A stretch of DNA of 64,000 nucleotides from Gallionella sp. (GCA_030682375.1 JAUXOL010000019.1:1-64000), one strand, 5' to 3'. Counted from the first letter of the stretch, positions 21,862-31,979 are shown. The notes: a model not told the origin generated them from the sequence alone. Made by a program: numbers and translations.

Positions 21862-23190
21862 TCAGGCGATGTGGTTGCTGTTTACGTTTCTGGTCGGTTT
21901 TATCGTCTTCTCGGTTTCGATGATCCAGCTCTGTGCCTGGGTGCCGCAGGATGCGGGGCCTTCGCTGCCGAGATCGGGCCAGCGACGCCTGATCTCGTCA
22001 AGTACGCCGTGCAGTTGCCAGACCACTTCCTCCAGCAGAATATGCATCTCAAAGCAGGCGCGGGGTGCTTCCTCGATGTCCTTCATGCTGTCGATATTGC
22101 CAAGCGGGGAAAGTCCTGCATCCAGCATTTCCATCTTCAGGTTGCGTATTCGCTTGTCTATGGTCTCGAACGCATGGCTTCCCGGATGCTGTGCGTCCCA
22201 CAGTCTTTCCCAGCCCGCGATCGCGGACAGCGTGCTGTCCAGTTGATCCCGGATGACTTGTTTTCCGGCTTCGGTACAGGGAGGGATCTCCGCGTTGTTG
22301 CGATAGAACACGTCGAGATAGCCGATCAGTTGGCGCCCATAACGTCTGGAGTTGAGTTTCAGGATGGCTTCCAAGCGCATCCTTTCGAGTGGCGAATTGG
22401 CATCCCCCTGTCGGCTGGCGACGATCTCGGCAACCGCGAGTATCCGGCCGTAGAGGCCGATGGCGTCGCCTTCGCATCCGAGCGGATAGCCGCTGCCGTC
22501 CAGTCTCTCGTGGTGTTGCAGCACCGCATCAAGGACTTCCTGAGAATAGTCGGTGCATTCCTTCAGGATCATCCATGCGGTCAGCGGGTGGGCGTAGAGA
22601 TGGCGCCGCTCCGCATCGCTCAGGGTATGGTTGTGCTCCAGCAGCGCCGGGTCGATGTGCAGGATGCCGATATCGTGCAGCAGGGCGGCGGAGGCGAGAT
22701 GGACCAGTTTGTTGGAGTCCAGTCTGTGGCGGATGCCGATGTAGATGCAGACCAGCGCGAGATAGAGGCTGTGCCGAAACAGTTCCGGACGCTTCTCGCG
22801 CATCACTGTCAGCTTGAAGGCGATGGACGGGTGGAGAGGCACCTTGGACAGAATTTCGCTGAATATACCGACATCGGTGATGGCCGATTTCATCGACTGC
22901 AGCCAACCGTCCTGCGCAAAGAGGCCAGGCAGTTCCGCGACCAGACTTGCGCTGGTGACCGAACTTTCGGTCGACAGGCACTGATCCAGCGGCGGAGCCA
23001 GCTTGTGTTGCAGTAATTTCTGGTAAAGGGAGCTATCGAAACGAGTGCCGCTGCTGACCAGCTTGATTCCGGATGATGAGCATACGTCACGGGTGGTTAC
23101 CAGCGTATGTTCATCGCCTAGCTCTGTGACCGATTTCAGATAGAACGGGTCATGCAGCTGGCTTTCGGCTATTTCGGCTATGTTGGACAT
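21862..23190 (-). CDS. HD-GYP domain protein, probable cyclic-di-GMP phosphodiesterase
   Basis: This 442-residue protein has no membrane segment and no receiver domain. The HD-GYP core spans about residues 130-260: His in FRHSLYLALV, the metal-binding HD in ALLHDIGILHID, and the complete signature HHERLDGSGYP. This family hydrolyses cyclic-di-GMP (some cGAMP). The N-terminal 120 residues and the C-terminal 170 residues, which contain several helices, match nothing I recognise and may be sensory or partner-binding. It is transcribed alone, flanked by a terminator on each side. With two GGDEF-EAL proteins and a diguanylate cyclase it makes this window rich in second messenger enzymes. Confidence 0.87.
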   Translation of the reverse strand: MSNIAEIAESQLHDPFYLKSVTELGDEHTLVTTRDVCSSSGIKLVSSGTRFDSSLYQKLLQHKLAPPLDQCLSTESSVTSASLVAELPGLFAQDGWLQSMKSAITDVGIFSEILSKVPLHPSIAFKLTVMREKRPELFRHSLYLALVCIYIGIRHRLDSNKLVHLASAALLHDIGILHIDPALLEHNHTLSDAERRHLYAHPLTAWMILKECTDYSQEVLDAVLQHHERLDGSGYPLGCEGDAIGLYGRILAVAEIVASRQGDANSPLERMRLEAILKLNSRRYGRQLIGYLDVFYRNNAEIPPCTEAGKQVIRDQLDSTLSAIAGWERLWDAQHPGSHAFETIDKRIRNLKMEMLDAGLSPLGNIDSMKDIEEAPRACFEMHILLEEVVWQLHGVLDEIRRRWPDLGSEGPASCGTQAQSWIIETEKTIKPTRNVNSNHIA

Positions 23191-23312
23191 GATGCAGTGA
23201 AACCGGGATGCGTGTCACGTTAACGACACATTACCACTAGTCGTCATTATTGTGCTGTGTCGAGGAGATTATTGATGTTGTTTTCGCGCCACATCTTTAG
23301 GTCGCGCCATAG

Positions 23313-23340
23313 AAAAAGGCACGCCGAGGCGTGCCTTTTT
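23313..23340 (-). terminator. Bidirectional-type terminator after rhlE
   Basis: AAAAAGGCACGC and GCGTGCCTTTTT form a 12-bp stem around CGAG, flanked by A and T runs so it can act on both strands. It stops rhlE transcripts before the HD-GYP gene. Confidence 0.85.
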
Positions 23341-23360
23341 TGTTTCAACCTACTGATTTA

Positions 23361-24908
23361 TTACCACTTGCTGCCGCCGGCGTTGCCGCGACCCTGCGAG
23401 AAGGCGGGGCGGTCGCCGTTGCGGCGCGGAGCGTTGTTGCCGAAGCTGCGTTCCTGGCTGCGCGGTTGCTGGCCTTGGCCGGCGCTGCGGCCTTGTCCGC
23501 CGAAGCCTGCGCCCTGACCTTCAGGACGAGCATGGGTGTGACGGCTGTCCGGTGCGCTGTGGTGGAAGCCTGCGCCGCCGTTGTTGCCGTTGCCGGTGAA
23601 GGCTGCGCTGCGGTTGCCGCCGCCGAAGCCTCCGGTATTGCCGCGATTGCCGCCGCCGAAGCCGCCCGCGTTACCGCGATTGCCGCCGAAGCCGCCACCG
23701 TTGCCGCGATTACCGCCGAAGCCGCCGCCGTTGCTGCGCGGACGGTCCGAAGACGGGCCGGTGCGCAGCTTGTACTTAGGCTCCAGGCCTTCGATGGTGT
23801 GCATCTTGATGCTCTGCTCGGTGTAACGCTCGATGCGCTTCAGCATCTGCGCGTCGCGGTTCGAGGCGAACGAGATTGCGATGCCGGAGGCGCCGCCGCG
23901 GCCGGTGCGGCCGATGCGGTGCACGTAGTCTTCGGCGAACTTGGGCAGGTCGAAGTTGATCACGTGAGAGATGCCGGGTACGTCGATGCCGCGCGCGGCG
24001 ACGTCGGTGGCAACCAGCACGCGCACGTTGCCGTTGCGCAAGTTCAGCAGCGTGCGGTTACGCTCGCGCTGATTCATATCGCCGTGCAGTGCCGCGACGG
24101 CATGGCCTTGCGAGGACAACTGGTCGGCGATGCTGTCGGCGTCGCGCTTGGTGGCGGTGAACACCACGGCCTGGTTGACGTCGGCATTGGTCAGGATGTG
24201 GCTCAGCATCTTGTTCTTGTGCGCGACGTCGTCGGCGAACATCATGCGTTGCTCGATGTTTTCGTGCTTGTCCTTGGTCGCCGAGATGGAGATACGCTTC
24301 GGCTCCTTCAGCAGGCGCGAGGCCAGGTTGCCGACCACGCCGTCCAGCGTAGCGGAGAACAGCAGGGTCTGGCGTGTTTTCGGTGTGGCTGCGGCGATCT
24401 GCTCGACTGCGTCGACGAATCCCATGTCCAGCATGCGGTCGGCTTCGTCGAGGATCAGCATTTCCAGACGCGAGAAGTCGATGCGGCCGCGCTCCAGATG
24501 GTCGATCAGACGGCCCGGGGTCGCGACCAGGATATCCACATGGCTGGACAGCAGACGGTTTTGCACCGGGTAAGGCATGCCGCCCAGAATGCTGATGATC
24601 TTGAAGCGCATGTGCTTGCCGTACTTGGTGGCGGCGTCGCACACTTGCTGTGCCAGTTCGCGCGTCGGGGTCAGCACCAGCACGCGCGGGCCCTTGCCCG
24701 GCATCGTGGAAGGAGTGGCCAAACGGTTCAGCGCGGGCAGGATGAAGGCCGCGGTCTTGCCGGTGCCGGTCTGGGCCGAGGCCATCAGGTCGTGGCCTGC
24801 GATGACTTCGGGAATGGCTTGTGCCTGGATGGGCGTAGGCGTGGTATAGCCGGTCTCGACGATAGCCTTGAGAACGGAAGAATGTAGATTGAGTGCTTCG
24901 AATGTCAT
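23361..24908 (-). CDS. rhlE: DEAD-box ATP-dependent RNA helicase, RhlE-like
   Basis: This 515-residue helicase carries the Q motif region (GYTTPTPIQAQAIP), motif I AQTGTGKT, Ia PTRELAQQV, Ib TPGRL, II DEAD (LILDEADRMLD), III SAT, IV/V with ATDVAARGIDVP and VI HRIGRTGR. Domain order and the short N terminus match RhlE, which remodels RNA during ribosome assembly and RNA decay. The C-terminal 130 residues are a Gly/Asn/Arg/Phe-rich low-complexity tail with FGGNRGN repeats, probably an RNA-binding disordered region. A strong ribosome site AAGGAAAG precedes the ATG. A leader of more than 200 nt is possible if the TATAAT near 25120 is its promoter; long leaders are common in cold-induced helicase genes. 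Confidence 0.93.
   Translation of the reverse strand: MTFEALNLHSSVLKAIVETGYTTPTPIQAQAIPEVIAGHDLMASAQTGTGKTAAFILPALNRLATPSTMPGKGPRVLVLTPTRELAQQVCDAATKYGKHMRFKIISILGGMPYPVQNRLLSSHVDILVATPGRLIDHLERGRIDFSRLEMLILDEADRMLDMGFVDAVEQIAAATPKTRQTLLFSATLDGVVGNLASRLLKEPKRISISATKDKHENIEQRMMFADDVAHKNKMLSHILTNADVNQAVVFTATKRDADSIADQLSSQGHAVAALHGDMNQRERNRTLLNLRNGNVRVLVATDVAARGIDVPGISHVINFDLPKFAEDYVHRIGRTGRGGASGIAISFASNRDAQMLKRIERYTEQSIKMHTIEGLEPKYKLRTGPSSDRPRSNGGGFGGNRGNGGGFGGNRGNAGGFGGGNRGNTGGFGGGNRSAAFTGNGNNGGAGFHHSAPDSRHTHARPEGQGAGFGGQGRSAGQGQQPRSQERSFGNNAPRRNGDRPAFSQGRGNAGGSKW
23611..23733 (-). repeat. Tandem repeats encoding the FGGNRGN tail of RhlE
   Basis: About four units of 30-33 bp encode NGGGFGGNRG-like peptides. 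Two adjacent units are nearly identical at DNA level, so copy number may vary by slippage. Confidence 0.7.
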
Positions 24909-25256
24909 GTTGCTTTCCTTATGAAAAAGGTAAGCGCAGGCAGAAAACTACACCTTGTATATAGGGTGGCAGATTAACCGGCGCATAAAACATCGTTGCT
25001 AACCGGAAAACCCGCAGAAGATCTGGGAGTTCTTTAGACAGGCGCGAATCGAAATACGCGCGAGAGATAGGTCAGATAACGATGAACCAATGCCGCAATG
25101 GCTGCGGCAAGGCGCGCATTATAATGGCGAAAAAAATAAAAGCCAGTGATATTTTCAAAAGTCGGCCAGTTGTATTGCGATACTGAACAAGGGGCTTGAA
25201 AAATTCCGCCCCGCCCCCAATTCCGAGCCTGTCGTTAATAACACTATGGAGAAGAC
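24909..25256. promoter_or_regulatory. Divergent regulatory region between rhlE and htpG
   Basis: This 348-bp stretch has no gene that I can support. ATTATAAT at 25118-25125 is self-complementary and could serve as a -10 (TATAAT) on either strand, though no good -35 is evident for either direction. The 200 bp next to rhlE would then be its leader. Nearer htpG lies a heat-shock-like promoter, listed separately. Confidence 0.5.
25195..25222 (+). promoter_or_regulatory. Sigma-32-like heat shock promoter of htpG
   Basis: CTTGAAA (25195-25201) matches the sigma-32 -35 consensus exactly. After 13 bp comes CCCCAATT (25215-25222), close to the -10 consensus CCCCATNT. It lies 35 bp upstream of the htpG start. 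Confidence 0.7.
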
Positions 25257-27161
25257 ATGACTGATAGCGCTACCGCGAACCGTGAAACTTTGGGCTTCCA
25301 GACCGAGGTGAAGCAGCTGTTGCAGCTGATGATCCATTCATTGTATTCGAACCGCGAGATTTTCCTGCGCGAACTGGTTTCCAACGCTTCCGACGCCTGC
25401 GACAAGCTGCGCTTCGAGGGGCTGCACAATGCGGCCTTGTTCGAGAACAATCCCGATTCGCAGATACGCATCGCTTATGACAAGGCGGCTCGCACGCTGA
25501 CCATCGCCGACGATGGCATAGGCATGAACCGCGACGAGGTCATCAACAATCTCGGCACGATCGCGAAATCCGGCACGCGCGAATTCTTTTCGCGCCTGTC
25601 CGGCGACCAGCAGAAGGATGCGAACCTGATCGGCCAATTCGGCGTGGGCTTCTATTCCGCGTTCATCGTCGCCGACAAGGTTACGGTGACGACGCGCCGC
25701 GCCGGCGAGAATGCCGATCAAGGTGTGCGCTGGGAATCCGACGGCGGAGGCGAGTTTTCCATCGAGATGGTGGGCAAGGACACGCGCGGTACCGAGATCA
25801 CGCTGCACCTGCGCGAAGACCAGGACGACCTGCTCGACGGCCAGCGCCTGCGCGGCATCGTGCGCAAGTACTCCAACCACATCGTCCAGCCCATCGTGAT
25901 GTTCAAGGAGGAGTGGAAGGACGGCGCCAACGTCGTTACCGACGAAGACGAGACGGTCAACCAAGCCTCTGCCTTGTGGGCGCGCAGCAAGAACGACATC
26001 ACCGACGAACAATATAAAGAATTCTACAAGCATGTCGGCCACGACTTCGACGATCCGCTGGCCTGGAGTCATGCTCGCGTCGAGGGACGCCAGGAATACA
26101 CACAGTTGCTGTATATCCCGGCACGCGCGCCGTTCGATCTGTGGGACCGCAATGCGCGCCACGGCATCAAGCTCTATGTGCGCCGCGTGTTCATCATGGA
26201 CGACGCCGAGCAGTTGATGCCGCAATACCTGCGCTTCGTGCGCGGGGTGGTCGATTCCGCCGACTTGCCGCTGAACGTGTCGCGTGAAATCCTGCAGGAG
26301 TCCAAGGATATCGAAGCGATCCGCAAGGGCTGCACCGGGAAGGTGCTGGGCCTGCTGTCCGACATGGCGGAGAACGACAAGGAGAAGTATGCGAAGTTCT
26401 GGGAGGCGTTCGGTCGCGTGCTGAAGGAAGGCATAGGCGAGGACTACGCCAACAAGGACAAGATCGCCGGCTTGTTGCGCTTTGCGTCGACCAACGCCGA
26501 TACGCCGGAAGAGACTGTGTCCTTGAAGGACTACATCGGCCGCATGAAGGAAGGGCAGGAGAAGGTCTATTACGTCACCGCCGACACCTTCAATGCCGCG
26601 AAGAACAGCCCGCATCTGGAAGTGTTCCGCAAGAAGGGCATCGAAGTGCTGCTGCTGTCCGACCGCGTGGATGAATGGGCGCTGAGCTATTTGACCGAAT
26701 TCGACGGCAAGCAACTGGCTTCGGTCGCGAAGGGCGGTCTGGACCTGGGCAAACTGGAAGACGAGGCCGAGAAAGAGGCGCAGCAGAAGGAGGCGGACGA
26801 ATTCAAGCCGCTGACCGATAAGATCAAGGCCAGCCTCGCCGAGCGCGTCAAGGAAGTGCGCGTCACGCATCGTTTGACCGATAGCCCTGCCTGTCTGGTG
26901 GCCGACGATCACGACATCAGCGGCAATCTCGCGCGCCTGTTGAAGGCCGCCGGGCAGAATGCGCCTGCTTCGCAGCCCATACTCGAGATCAATCCGCAGC
27001 ATCCGGTGGTGCTGCGCCTGAAATCCGAGGAGGTACGCTTCGACGACTGGGCTGCCGTGCTGTTCGACCAAGCCTTGCTGGCCGAGGGCGGGCAGCTCGA
27101 CGACCCGGCGACCTTCGTCAAGCGCATCAACCAGTTGATGCTGGAGATAGGCGGACACTGA
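25257..27161 (+). CDS. htpG: Molecular chaperone HtpG (Hsp90)
   Basis: At 634 residues it is the usual bacterial Hsp90 length. The N-terminal GHKL ATPase shows [18 protein letters not shown], the [11 protein letters not shown] nucleotide motif and [11 protein letters not shown]. The middle domain has the WALSYLTEF region and [19 protein letters not shown] with the catalytic-loop Arg. The C-terminal dimerisation domain ends MLEIGGH. It is a cytoplasmic ATP-driven chaperone for late client folding and stress tolerance. It is transcribed alone, from a heat-shock-like promoter to a strong terminator. The Lys/Glu-rich charged loop of eukaryotic Hsp90 is absent, as expected. Confidence 0.97.
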   Translation: MTDSATANRETLGFQTEVKQLLQLMIHSLYSNREIFLRELVSNASDACDKLRFEGLHNAALFENNPDSQIRIAYDKAARTLTIADDGIGMNRDEVINNLGTIAKSGTREFFSRLSGDQQKDANLIGQFGVGFYSAFIVADKVTVTTRRAGENADQGVRWESDGGGEFSIEMVGKDTRGTEITLHLREDQDDLLDGQRLRGIVRKYSNHIVQPIVMFKEEWKDGANVVTDEDETVNQASALWARSKNDITDEQYKEFYKHVGHDFDDPLAWSHARVEGRQEYTQLLYIPARAPFDLWDRNARHGIKLYVRRVFIMDDAEQLMPQYLRFVRGVVDSADLPLNVSREILQESKDIEAIRKGCTGKVLGLLSDMAENDKEKYAKFWEAFGRVLKEGIGEDYANKDKIAGLLRFASTNADTPEETVSLKDYIGRMKEGQEKVYYVTADTFNAAKNSPHLEVFRKKGIEVLLLSDRVDEWALSYLTEFDGKQLASVAKGGLDLGKLEDEAEKEAQQKEADEFKPLTDKIKASLAERVKEVRVTHRLTDSPACLVADDHDISGNLARLLKAAGQNAPASQPILEINPQHPVVLRLKSEEVRFDDWAAVLFDQALLAEGGQLDDPATFVKRINQLMLEIGGH

Positions 27162-27182
27162 AGCCAAGATGGGACGACAAGA

Positions 27183-27215
27183 CGACGGCCGCCGCGAGGT
27201 GGCCGTCGTTTTTTC
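27183..27215 (+). terminator. Terminator of htpG
   Basis: ACGACGGCC and GGCCGTCGT form a perfect 9-bp stem with a 10-base loop followed by six T. Confidence 0.85.
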
Positions 27216-27246
27216 TATATGTTCTGGGAAGAAGCCCGGCTTGTGA

Positions 27247-27252
27247 TAGAAT
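27247..27252 (+). promoter_or_regulatory. Possible -10 element of typA
   Basis: TAGAAT lies 34 bp upstream of the typA ATG; the best -35 (TTCTGG, 27223-27228) is weak. Confidence 0.35.
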
Positions 27253-27285
27253 GCGCGCCCTTTGAACTTTGCAGGTAGTTATTCC

Positions 27286-29112
27286 ATGTCCCGCGCCCTT
27301 CGTAATATCGCCATCATCGCCCACGTTGACCACGGCAAGACCACGCTGGTTGACCAACTTCTCCGCCAGTCTGGCACCTTCCGCGATAACCAGAAGGTGG
27401 ACAATCGCGTGATGGATAGCGGCGATATCGAAAAAGAGCGAGGCATCACCATTCTCGCGAAGAATACCGCGATCAAATACGGCGAATACCACATCAACAT
27501 CGTTGACACACCGGGACACGCCGACTTCGGAGGCGAGGTGGAGCGCGTGCTGGGTATGGTCAACGGCGTGCTGCTGCTAGTCGATGCGGTCGAAGGCCCG
27601 ATGCCGCAGACCCGCTTCGTGACCAAGAAGGCGCTGGCGCAGGGCCTGAAGCCTATCGTCGTGATCAACAAGGTGGATCGTCCGGGCGCGCGTCCGGATT
27701 GGGTGCTGAACCAGACTTTCGATCTGTTCGACAAGCTGGGCGCGACCGACGAGCAACTCGATTTCCCCGTCATCTATGCTTCCGGCCTGAACGGCTGGGC
27801 CTGCATGGATCTGAAGGATGCACCGTCCAGCGGCGGCACTGCCAACGACATGGTGCCGTTGTTCGAGACCGTGCTTTCGCATGTGCCGACGCCGCCCGGC
27901 AGCCCGGATGCGCCTTTGCAACTGCAACTGGCCGCGCTGGACTACTCCACCTTCACCGGCCGTCTGGGCATCGGTCGCGTGCTGAACGGCCGCATCAAGC
28001 CGGGCCAGCAAGTGGTGGTGATGAACCATGGCGATCAAGTCGGCTCCGGCCGCATCAACCAGGTGCTGGGCTTCCAGGGTCTGGATCGCGTGCCGGTCGA
28101 TAGCGCCGAAGCGGGCGACATCATCATCATCTCCGGTCTGGACGAGATCGGTATCGGCGTGACTATCTGCGACAAGGATAGTCCGGTCGGTTTGCCTATT
28201 CTTGCCGTGGACGAGCCGACGCTGACGATGGACTTCATGGTGAACTCATCGCCATTGGCCGGCACCGAAGGCAAATTCGTTTCCAGTCGCCAGATCCGCG
28301 ATCGCCTGACCAAGGAGCTGCTGACCAACGTCGCGTTGCGCGTGGAAGATACCGAAGATGCTGATGTGTTCCGCGTCTCCGGTCGCGGCGAATTGCACCT
28401 GACCATTCTGCTGGAAAACATGCGTCGCGAAGGATTCGAGCTGGCTGTAGGCAAGCCGCGCGTGGTTTACAAGGACATCAACGGCGAGAAGTGCGAACCG
28501 TACGAGAACCTGAGCATCGACCTTGAAGACGGCCACCAAGGCGCAGTCATGGAAGAGATCGGTCGCCGTCGCGGCGAACTGACCAACATGGAGTCGGATG
28601 GCCAGGGCCGCACCCGTCTGGAATACCACATTCCGGCGCGCGGCCTGATCGGCTTCCAGTCCGACTTCATGACCATGACGCGCGGCAGCGGTCTGATCAG
28701 CCATGTGTTCGACGACTACGGTCCGGTCAAGGCCGACTTGCCGGGCCGCCACAACGGCGTGTTGATCTCGGCAGAAGACGGCGAAGCCGTCGCCTATGCG
28801 TTGTGGAATCTGGAAGATCGCGGCCGTATGTTCCTCGTCCCCGGCGACAAGCTGTACGAGGGCATGATCATCGGTATTCACAGTCGCGACAACGACTTGA
28901 TCGTCAATCCGATCAAGGGCAAGAAGCTGACCAACGTGCGCGCCTCCGGCACCGACGAAGCGGTGCGTCTGACGCCGCCGATTCGCCTGACGCTGGAATC
29001 CGCCGTCGAGTTCATCGACGATGACGAGTTGGTCGAGCTGACGCCCAAGTCCATCCGCATCCGCAAGCGCCACCTGCAGGAGCACGAGCGCAAGCGCGCG
29101 GCCAAGAGCTGA
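27286..29112 (+). CDS. typA: Ribosome-associated GTPase TypA/BipA
   Basis: The protein has 608 residues. The translation-factor GTPase domain shows G1 [10 protein letters not shown]2 ERGITI, G3 DTPGHADF, G4 NKVDRPGA and G5 near YASGLNG. EF-G-like domains II, III and V follow, then the TypA-specific C-terminal domain with [18 protein letters not shown] and [17 protein letters not shown]. TypA binds the 70S ribosome and assists 50S assembly and growth at low temperature or stress. The start MSRALRN is used because it fits family N termini and has AGGT upstream; an in-frame upstream ATG would add eight residues lying between the -10 and the gene. Confidence 0.97.
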   Translation: MSRALRNIAIIAHVDHGKTTLVDQLLRQSGTFRDNQKVDNRVMDSGDIEKERGITILAKNTAIKYGEYHINIVDTPGHADFGGEVERVLGMVNGVLLLVDAVEGPMPQTRFVTKKALAQGLKPIVVINKVDRPGARPDWVLNQTFDLFDKLGATDEQLDFPVIYASGLNGWACMDLKDAPSSGGTANDMVPLFETVLSHVPTPPGSPDAPLQLQLAALDYSTFTGRLGIGRVLNGRIKPGQQVVVMNHGDQVGSGRINQVLGFQGLDRVPVDSAEAGDIIIISGLDEIGIGVTICDKDSPVGLPILAVDEPTLTMDFMVNSSPLAGTEGKFVSSRQIRDRLTKELLTNVALRVEDTEDADVFRVSGRGELHLTILLENMRREGFELAVGKPRVVYKDINGEKCEPYENLSIDLEDGHQGAVMEEIGRRRGELTNMESDGQGRTRLEYHIPARGLIGFQSDFMTMTRGSGLISHVFDDYGPVKADLPGRHNGVLISAEDGEAVAYALWNLEDRGRMFLVPGDKLYEGMIIGIHSRDNDLIVNPIKGKKLTNVRASGTDEAVRLTPPIRLTLESAVEFIDDDELVELTPKSIRIRKRHLQEHERKRAAKS

Positions 29113-29145
29113 GCGTAGCCGCAGGTCATACTGCGCAAGCACAGG

Positions 29146-29175
29146 AAAAGGGATGCTTCGTGCATCCCTTTTTAT
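29146..29175 (+). terminator. Terminator of typA
   Basis: AAAGGGATGC and GCATCCCTTT form a 10-bp stem around TTCGT, followed by a T-rich tail. Confidence 0.85.
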
Positions 29176-29226
29176 TTGGATCGGGTGATTGATTTATACT
29201 CGGAAAAATCTTGAGGGATGGTACAT

Positions 29227-30735
29227 ATGGAGCAGTTGGGCGTCATTCTCGTTTCCTTGTTCGTCGGCCTGCTGGTTGGAGCCATTGCGTTCCGGCTGAT
29301 CCAGCGCGAGCGCATGGTCTCCGCGGTAGCGCAGGCCAAGGCCGAAAGCCAGGTCGAACTGGCGCGGCTGGTCGAGCGGCTGACTGCGGCGCAGGAAGAT
29401 GTGCGGCGATTGTCGGCGGAATATGCCGCTGCCGAGGGCGTTAGCCAGAAGCAGGAGCAGGAGATCGGCGATCTACGCGAAAAGCTGGGTGCGGCGGAAT
29501 CGACGGTTGCGGGACAGTTTGAGCAGATGTCCCGGTTGCAGCGTGAAAAGGACGAGCTCGCCGTGTTGCGCGACCATCTCACCGTCGAGCGGCAGCGCTT
29601 GAGTGCCCAGATTGCGGAATTGAATACATTGCTGGAAGCGGAGCGTTCGCAGAGCGTGGAGAAACTGCAGCTGCTGCAGAATGCCGAGGCACAGCTGGCG
29701 GATCGTTTCAAGACGCTGGCCGGCGAGATACTGGAAGACAAGACCAAGCGCTTCACCGAGCAGAACCAGACCAACATCAACCAGTTGCTGGAGCCGCTCA
29801 AAGTGAAGATCACCGAGTTCCAGGGCAAGGTGGAGGAGGTCTATGTGCAGGAAGGCAAGGATCGTTCCGCGCTAGCCGAGCAGGTCAAGCAGCTGATGTC
29901 GCTGAACAACCAGTTGTCGAAGGATGCGCACAACCTCACCAGCGCGCTCAAAGGCCAGGCTAAGGCGCAGGGCAACTGGGGTGAGCTGATCCTGGAACGA
30001 GTGCTGGAGGCCTCCGGCCTGCGCAAGGGGCACGAGTACGATGTGCAGGAGAGCCATACCCGCGCGGACGGTACGCGCGCGCAGCCGGACGTGGTGGTGC
30101 ATCTGCCGGAAGAGCGCCATCTGATCGTCGATGCCAAGGTGTCGCTGACAGCTTATGAGGAGCATGCCAATGCGGAAACCGAGCAGCAGCGCGAAGCTGC
30201 GCTGAGACGCCATCTGGATTCGGTACGTGCGCATATCAAGGAGCTGTCGGAGAAGAACTACCAGCAGCTCTACGGATTGAAGTCGCTCGACTTCGTGCTG
30301 ATGTTCATCCCGGTGGAGCCGGCCTTCATGCTGGCGATCTCGCACGACAGCGAGTTGTGGCAGGACGCATGGAAGAAGAACGTGCTGCTGGTCAGTCCCA
30401 GCACGCTGCTGTTCGTGGTGCGTACCGTGGCGCACCTGTGGCGGCAGGAGCAGCAGAACCGCAACGCTCAGGACATTGCCAGCCGCGGCGCCGAACTTTA
30501 CGACAAGCTGGCCGGGTTCGTCGGTGATCTGGAGAGTCTGGGCGACAAGCTGGATCAGGCGAAACGCTCGTATGACGGGGCGCTGAACAAGTTTTCCACC
30601 GGGCGGGGCAACGTCATCCGCCAAGCCGAGATGCTCAGAGAACTGGGCGTCAAGCCGACCAAGCAATTGCCGCCCAAGCTGGTCGAGCTGTCTCAGGACG
30701 AGGCTGTCTTGCATTTGGGAGACCCGGATAAATAG
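29227..30735 (+). CDS. rmuC: DNA recombination protein RmuC homologue
   Basis: This 502-residue protein has an N-terminal membrane helix (LGVILVSLFVGLLVGAIAF), a coiled coil of about 150 residues rich in Glu/Gln/Ala/Arg, then the RmuC domain (about 240-430) with GNWGELILERVLEASGL, LIVDAKVSLTAYEE and FMLAISHDSELW. RmuC is nuclease-like and limits recombination between short inverted repeats. The second ATG (29227) is preferred to that at 29218 because GAGGG ends nine bases before it but abuts the first. TATACT at 29195 may be its -10. Monocistronic. Confidence 0.92.
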   Translation: MEQLGVILVSLFVGLLVGAIAFRLIQRERMVSAVAQAKAESQVELARLVERLTAAQEDVRRLSAEYAAAEGVSQKQEQEIGDLREKLGAAESTVAGQFEQMSRLQREKDELAVLRDHLTVERQRLSAQIAELNTLLEAERSQSVEKLQLLQNAEAQLADRFKTLAGEILEDKTKRFTEQNQTNINQLLEPLKVKITEFQGKVEEVYVQEGKDRSALAEQVKQLMSLNNQLSKDAHNLTSALKGQAKAQGNWGELILERVLEASGLRKGHEYDVQESHTRADGTRAQPDVVVHLPEERHLIVDAKVSLTAYEEHANAETEQQREAALRRHLDSVRAHIKELSEKNYQQLYGLKSLDFVLMFIPVEPAFMLAISHDSELWQDAWKKNVLLVSPSTLLFVVRTVAHLWRQEQQNRNAQDIASRGAELYDKLAGFVGDLESLGDKLDQAKRSYDGALNKFSTGRGNVIRQAEMLRELGVKPTKQLPPKLVELSQDEAVLHLGDPDK

Positions 30736-30848
30736 AGAGCGATCATGCAGCCGCATAATCGGTAGCCTAAGCCGCGAGAGGTCTTGAACACATTGGCTTC
30801 CATATGTTCTTGGTTTCTGAAGGAATGTCGGTTACCATTCACAGATTG

Positions 30849-30862
30849 GGTAAAGCTTTACC
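30849..30862. promoter_or_regulatory. Perfect palindrome upstream of the OmpA-family gene
   Basis: GGTAAAGCTTTACC is a 14-bp perfect palindrome 27 bp before the start codon, just downstream of a weak TTGGTT/TACCAT promoter (30810-30838). It could be an operator or a small leader hairpin; function is not shown. Confidence 0.35.
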
Positions 30863-30888
30863 TATTTTGTTGATTCAGGAGAATAAGT

Positions 30889-31926
30889 ATGAAGAAAACC
30901 GCATTGAATATATCTTTGATGGCAGCTTTGCTTGGTGCGTCTGTCGCACAGGCCAGCGAATTTGATGGGCTCTATATCGGAGGCAAGGCAGGCTTGAATA
31001 GCTCGGATATCGTCGGCGCAACGACGGCATCCAAGGAAAATGCAATAACCTACGGCTTTGAAGAAGGTTACAACTGGGATATGGGCAGCTATTTGCTGGG
31101 CGGCAGTTTCTTTGTCGACATGAATCAGAAGACCGGACGCACTACGGCTGCAGTTTATTCGGGCAGTACGACTTTAGGTTTGGACTTGAAGCTTGGATTG
31201 CCGTCGGGAAGCTGGATGCCTTATGCGAAGATGGGTTGGGATCGTACATCCGGCATGGGGGCGTTCCCGGCTTCCCAGTTCAAATACACCAATAATCTCC
31301 ATCTCGGCCTGGGTGTCGAGTATAAGCTTGCTCAGAATTGGGGTCTGGCTGGCGAGTGGACCAAGTCTGAGAGCAAAATCGCCGGTTCCAAATTGAGGAA
31401 CAACAACTTTACTATCGGTGTGAATTATTATTTCGGTGGTTCTCCAGCGCCTGTCGCTGCCGCACCTGCTGCAGTGATCGCCGCACCGGCTGCACCGGCT
31501 CCCGCTAAAGTAGTCAAGGCTGCACCGAAGGAAACATGGAAAACGTTGCTGGAAGAGAAGCCTGTAACTATCGAGGGCGCCAATTTCGATTTCGATTCCG
31601 CCAAGATTGGCCGTTCCGGGGAGAAAAAGCTGTCCGAGGTTGTTGAGTTTGCCGCTGAATACGGCAATGCTCAGCTTGAAGTGAGCGGGCATACAGACAG
31701 CATCGGCAAGGAAGAATACAACCAGAAATTATCCGAGAAACGCGCCAACGCGGTGAGCGACTACCTGGTTAAAAAAGGCGTTGCGGCAAATCGTATCGTC
31801 ACCAAGGGTTACGGTGAAACTGCTCCGGTTGCGGATAACAAAACGGCAAGCGGGCGTGCGATGAATCGTCGAGTGGAGATCCGCTCCGTACTGAAGGAAG
31901 AAAAGAAGGTTCGCGTGATCCAGTAG
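30889..31926 (+). CDS. OmpA-family outer membrane protein
   Basis: The protein has 345 residues with a signal peptide ending ASVAQA. The N-terminal domain (about 25-185) has alternating aromatic/small residue strands (YIGGKAGLNSS, WMPYAKMGWDR, FTIGVNYYFGG) and should form an eight-stranded barrel. An Ala/Pro-rich linker (about 188-210) leads to a C-terminal OmpA/peptidoglycan-binding domain with FDFDSAKIGRSG, LEVSGHTDSIGKEEYN and LSEKRANAVSDYL, which contacts the cell wall. Structural tethering of outer membrane to peptidoglycan is the expected role. Ribosome site AGGAG; single gene with its own terminator. Its sequence is less GC-rich than its neighbours, as is common for abundant porins. 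Confidence 0.93.
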   Translation: MKKTALNISLMAALLGASVAQASEFDGLYIGGKAGLNSSDIVGATTASKENAITYGFEEGYNWDMGSYLLGGSFFVDMNQKTGRTTAAVYSGSTTLGLDLKLGLPSGSWMPYAKMGWDRTSGMGAFPASQFKYTNNLHLGLGVEYKLAQNWGLAGEWTKSESKIAGSKLRNNNFTIGVNYYFGGSPAPVAAAPAAVIAAPAAPAPAKVVKAAPKETWKTLLEEKPVTIEGANFDFDSAKIGRSGEKKLSEVVEFAAEYGNAQLEVSGHTDSIGKEEYNQKLSEKRANAVSDYLVKKGVAANRIVTKGYGETAPVADNKTASGRAMNRRVEIRSVLKEEKKVRVIQ

Positions 31927-31949
31927 GCATTGCGCTATTAGGCATCATG

Positions 31950-31979
31950 AAAAGCGGGCTGGCGACAGCCCGCTTTTTT
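31950..31979 (+). terminator. Terminator of the OmpA-family gene
   Basis: AAAGCGGGCTG and CAGCCCGCTTT form an 11-bp stem around GCGA, followed by T residues. Confidence 0.88.
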
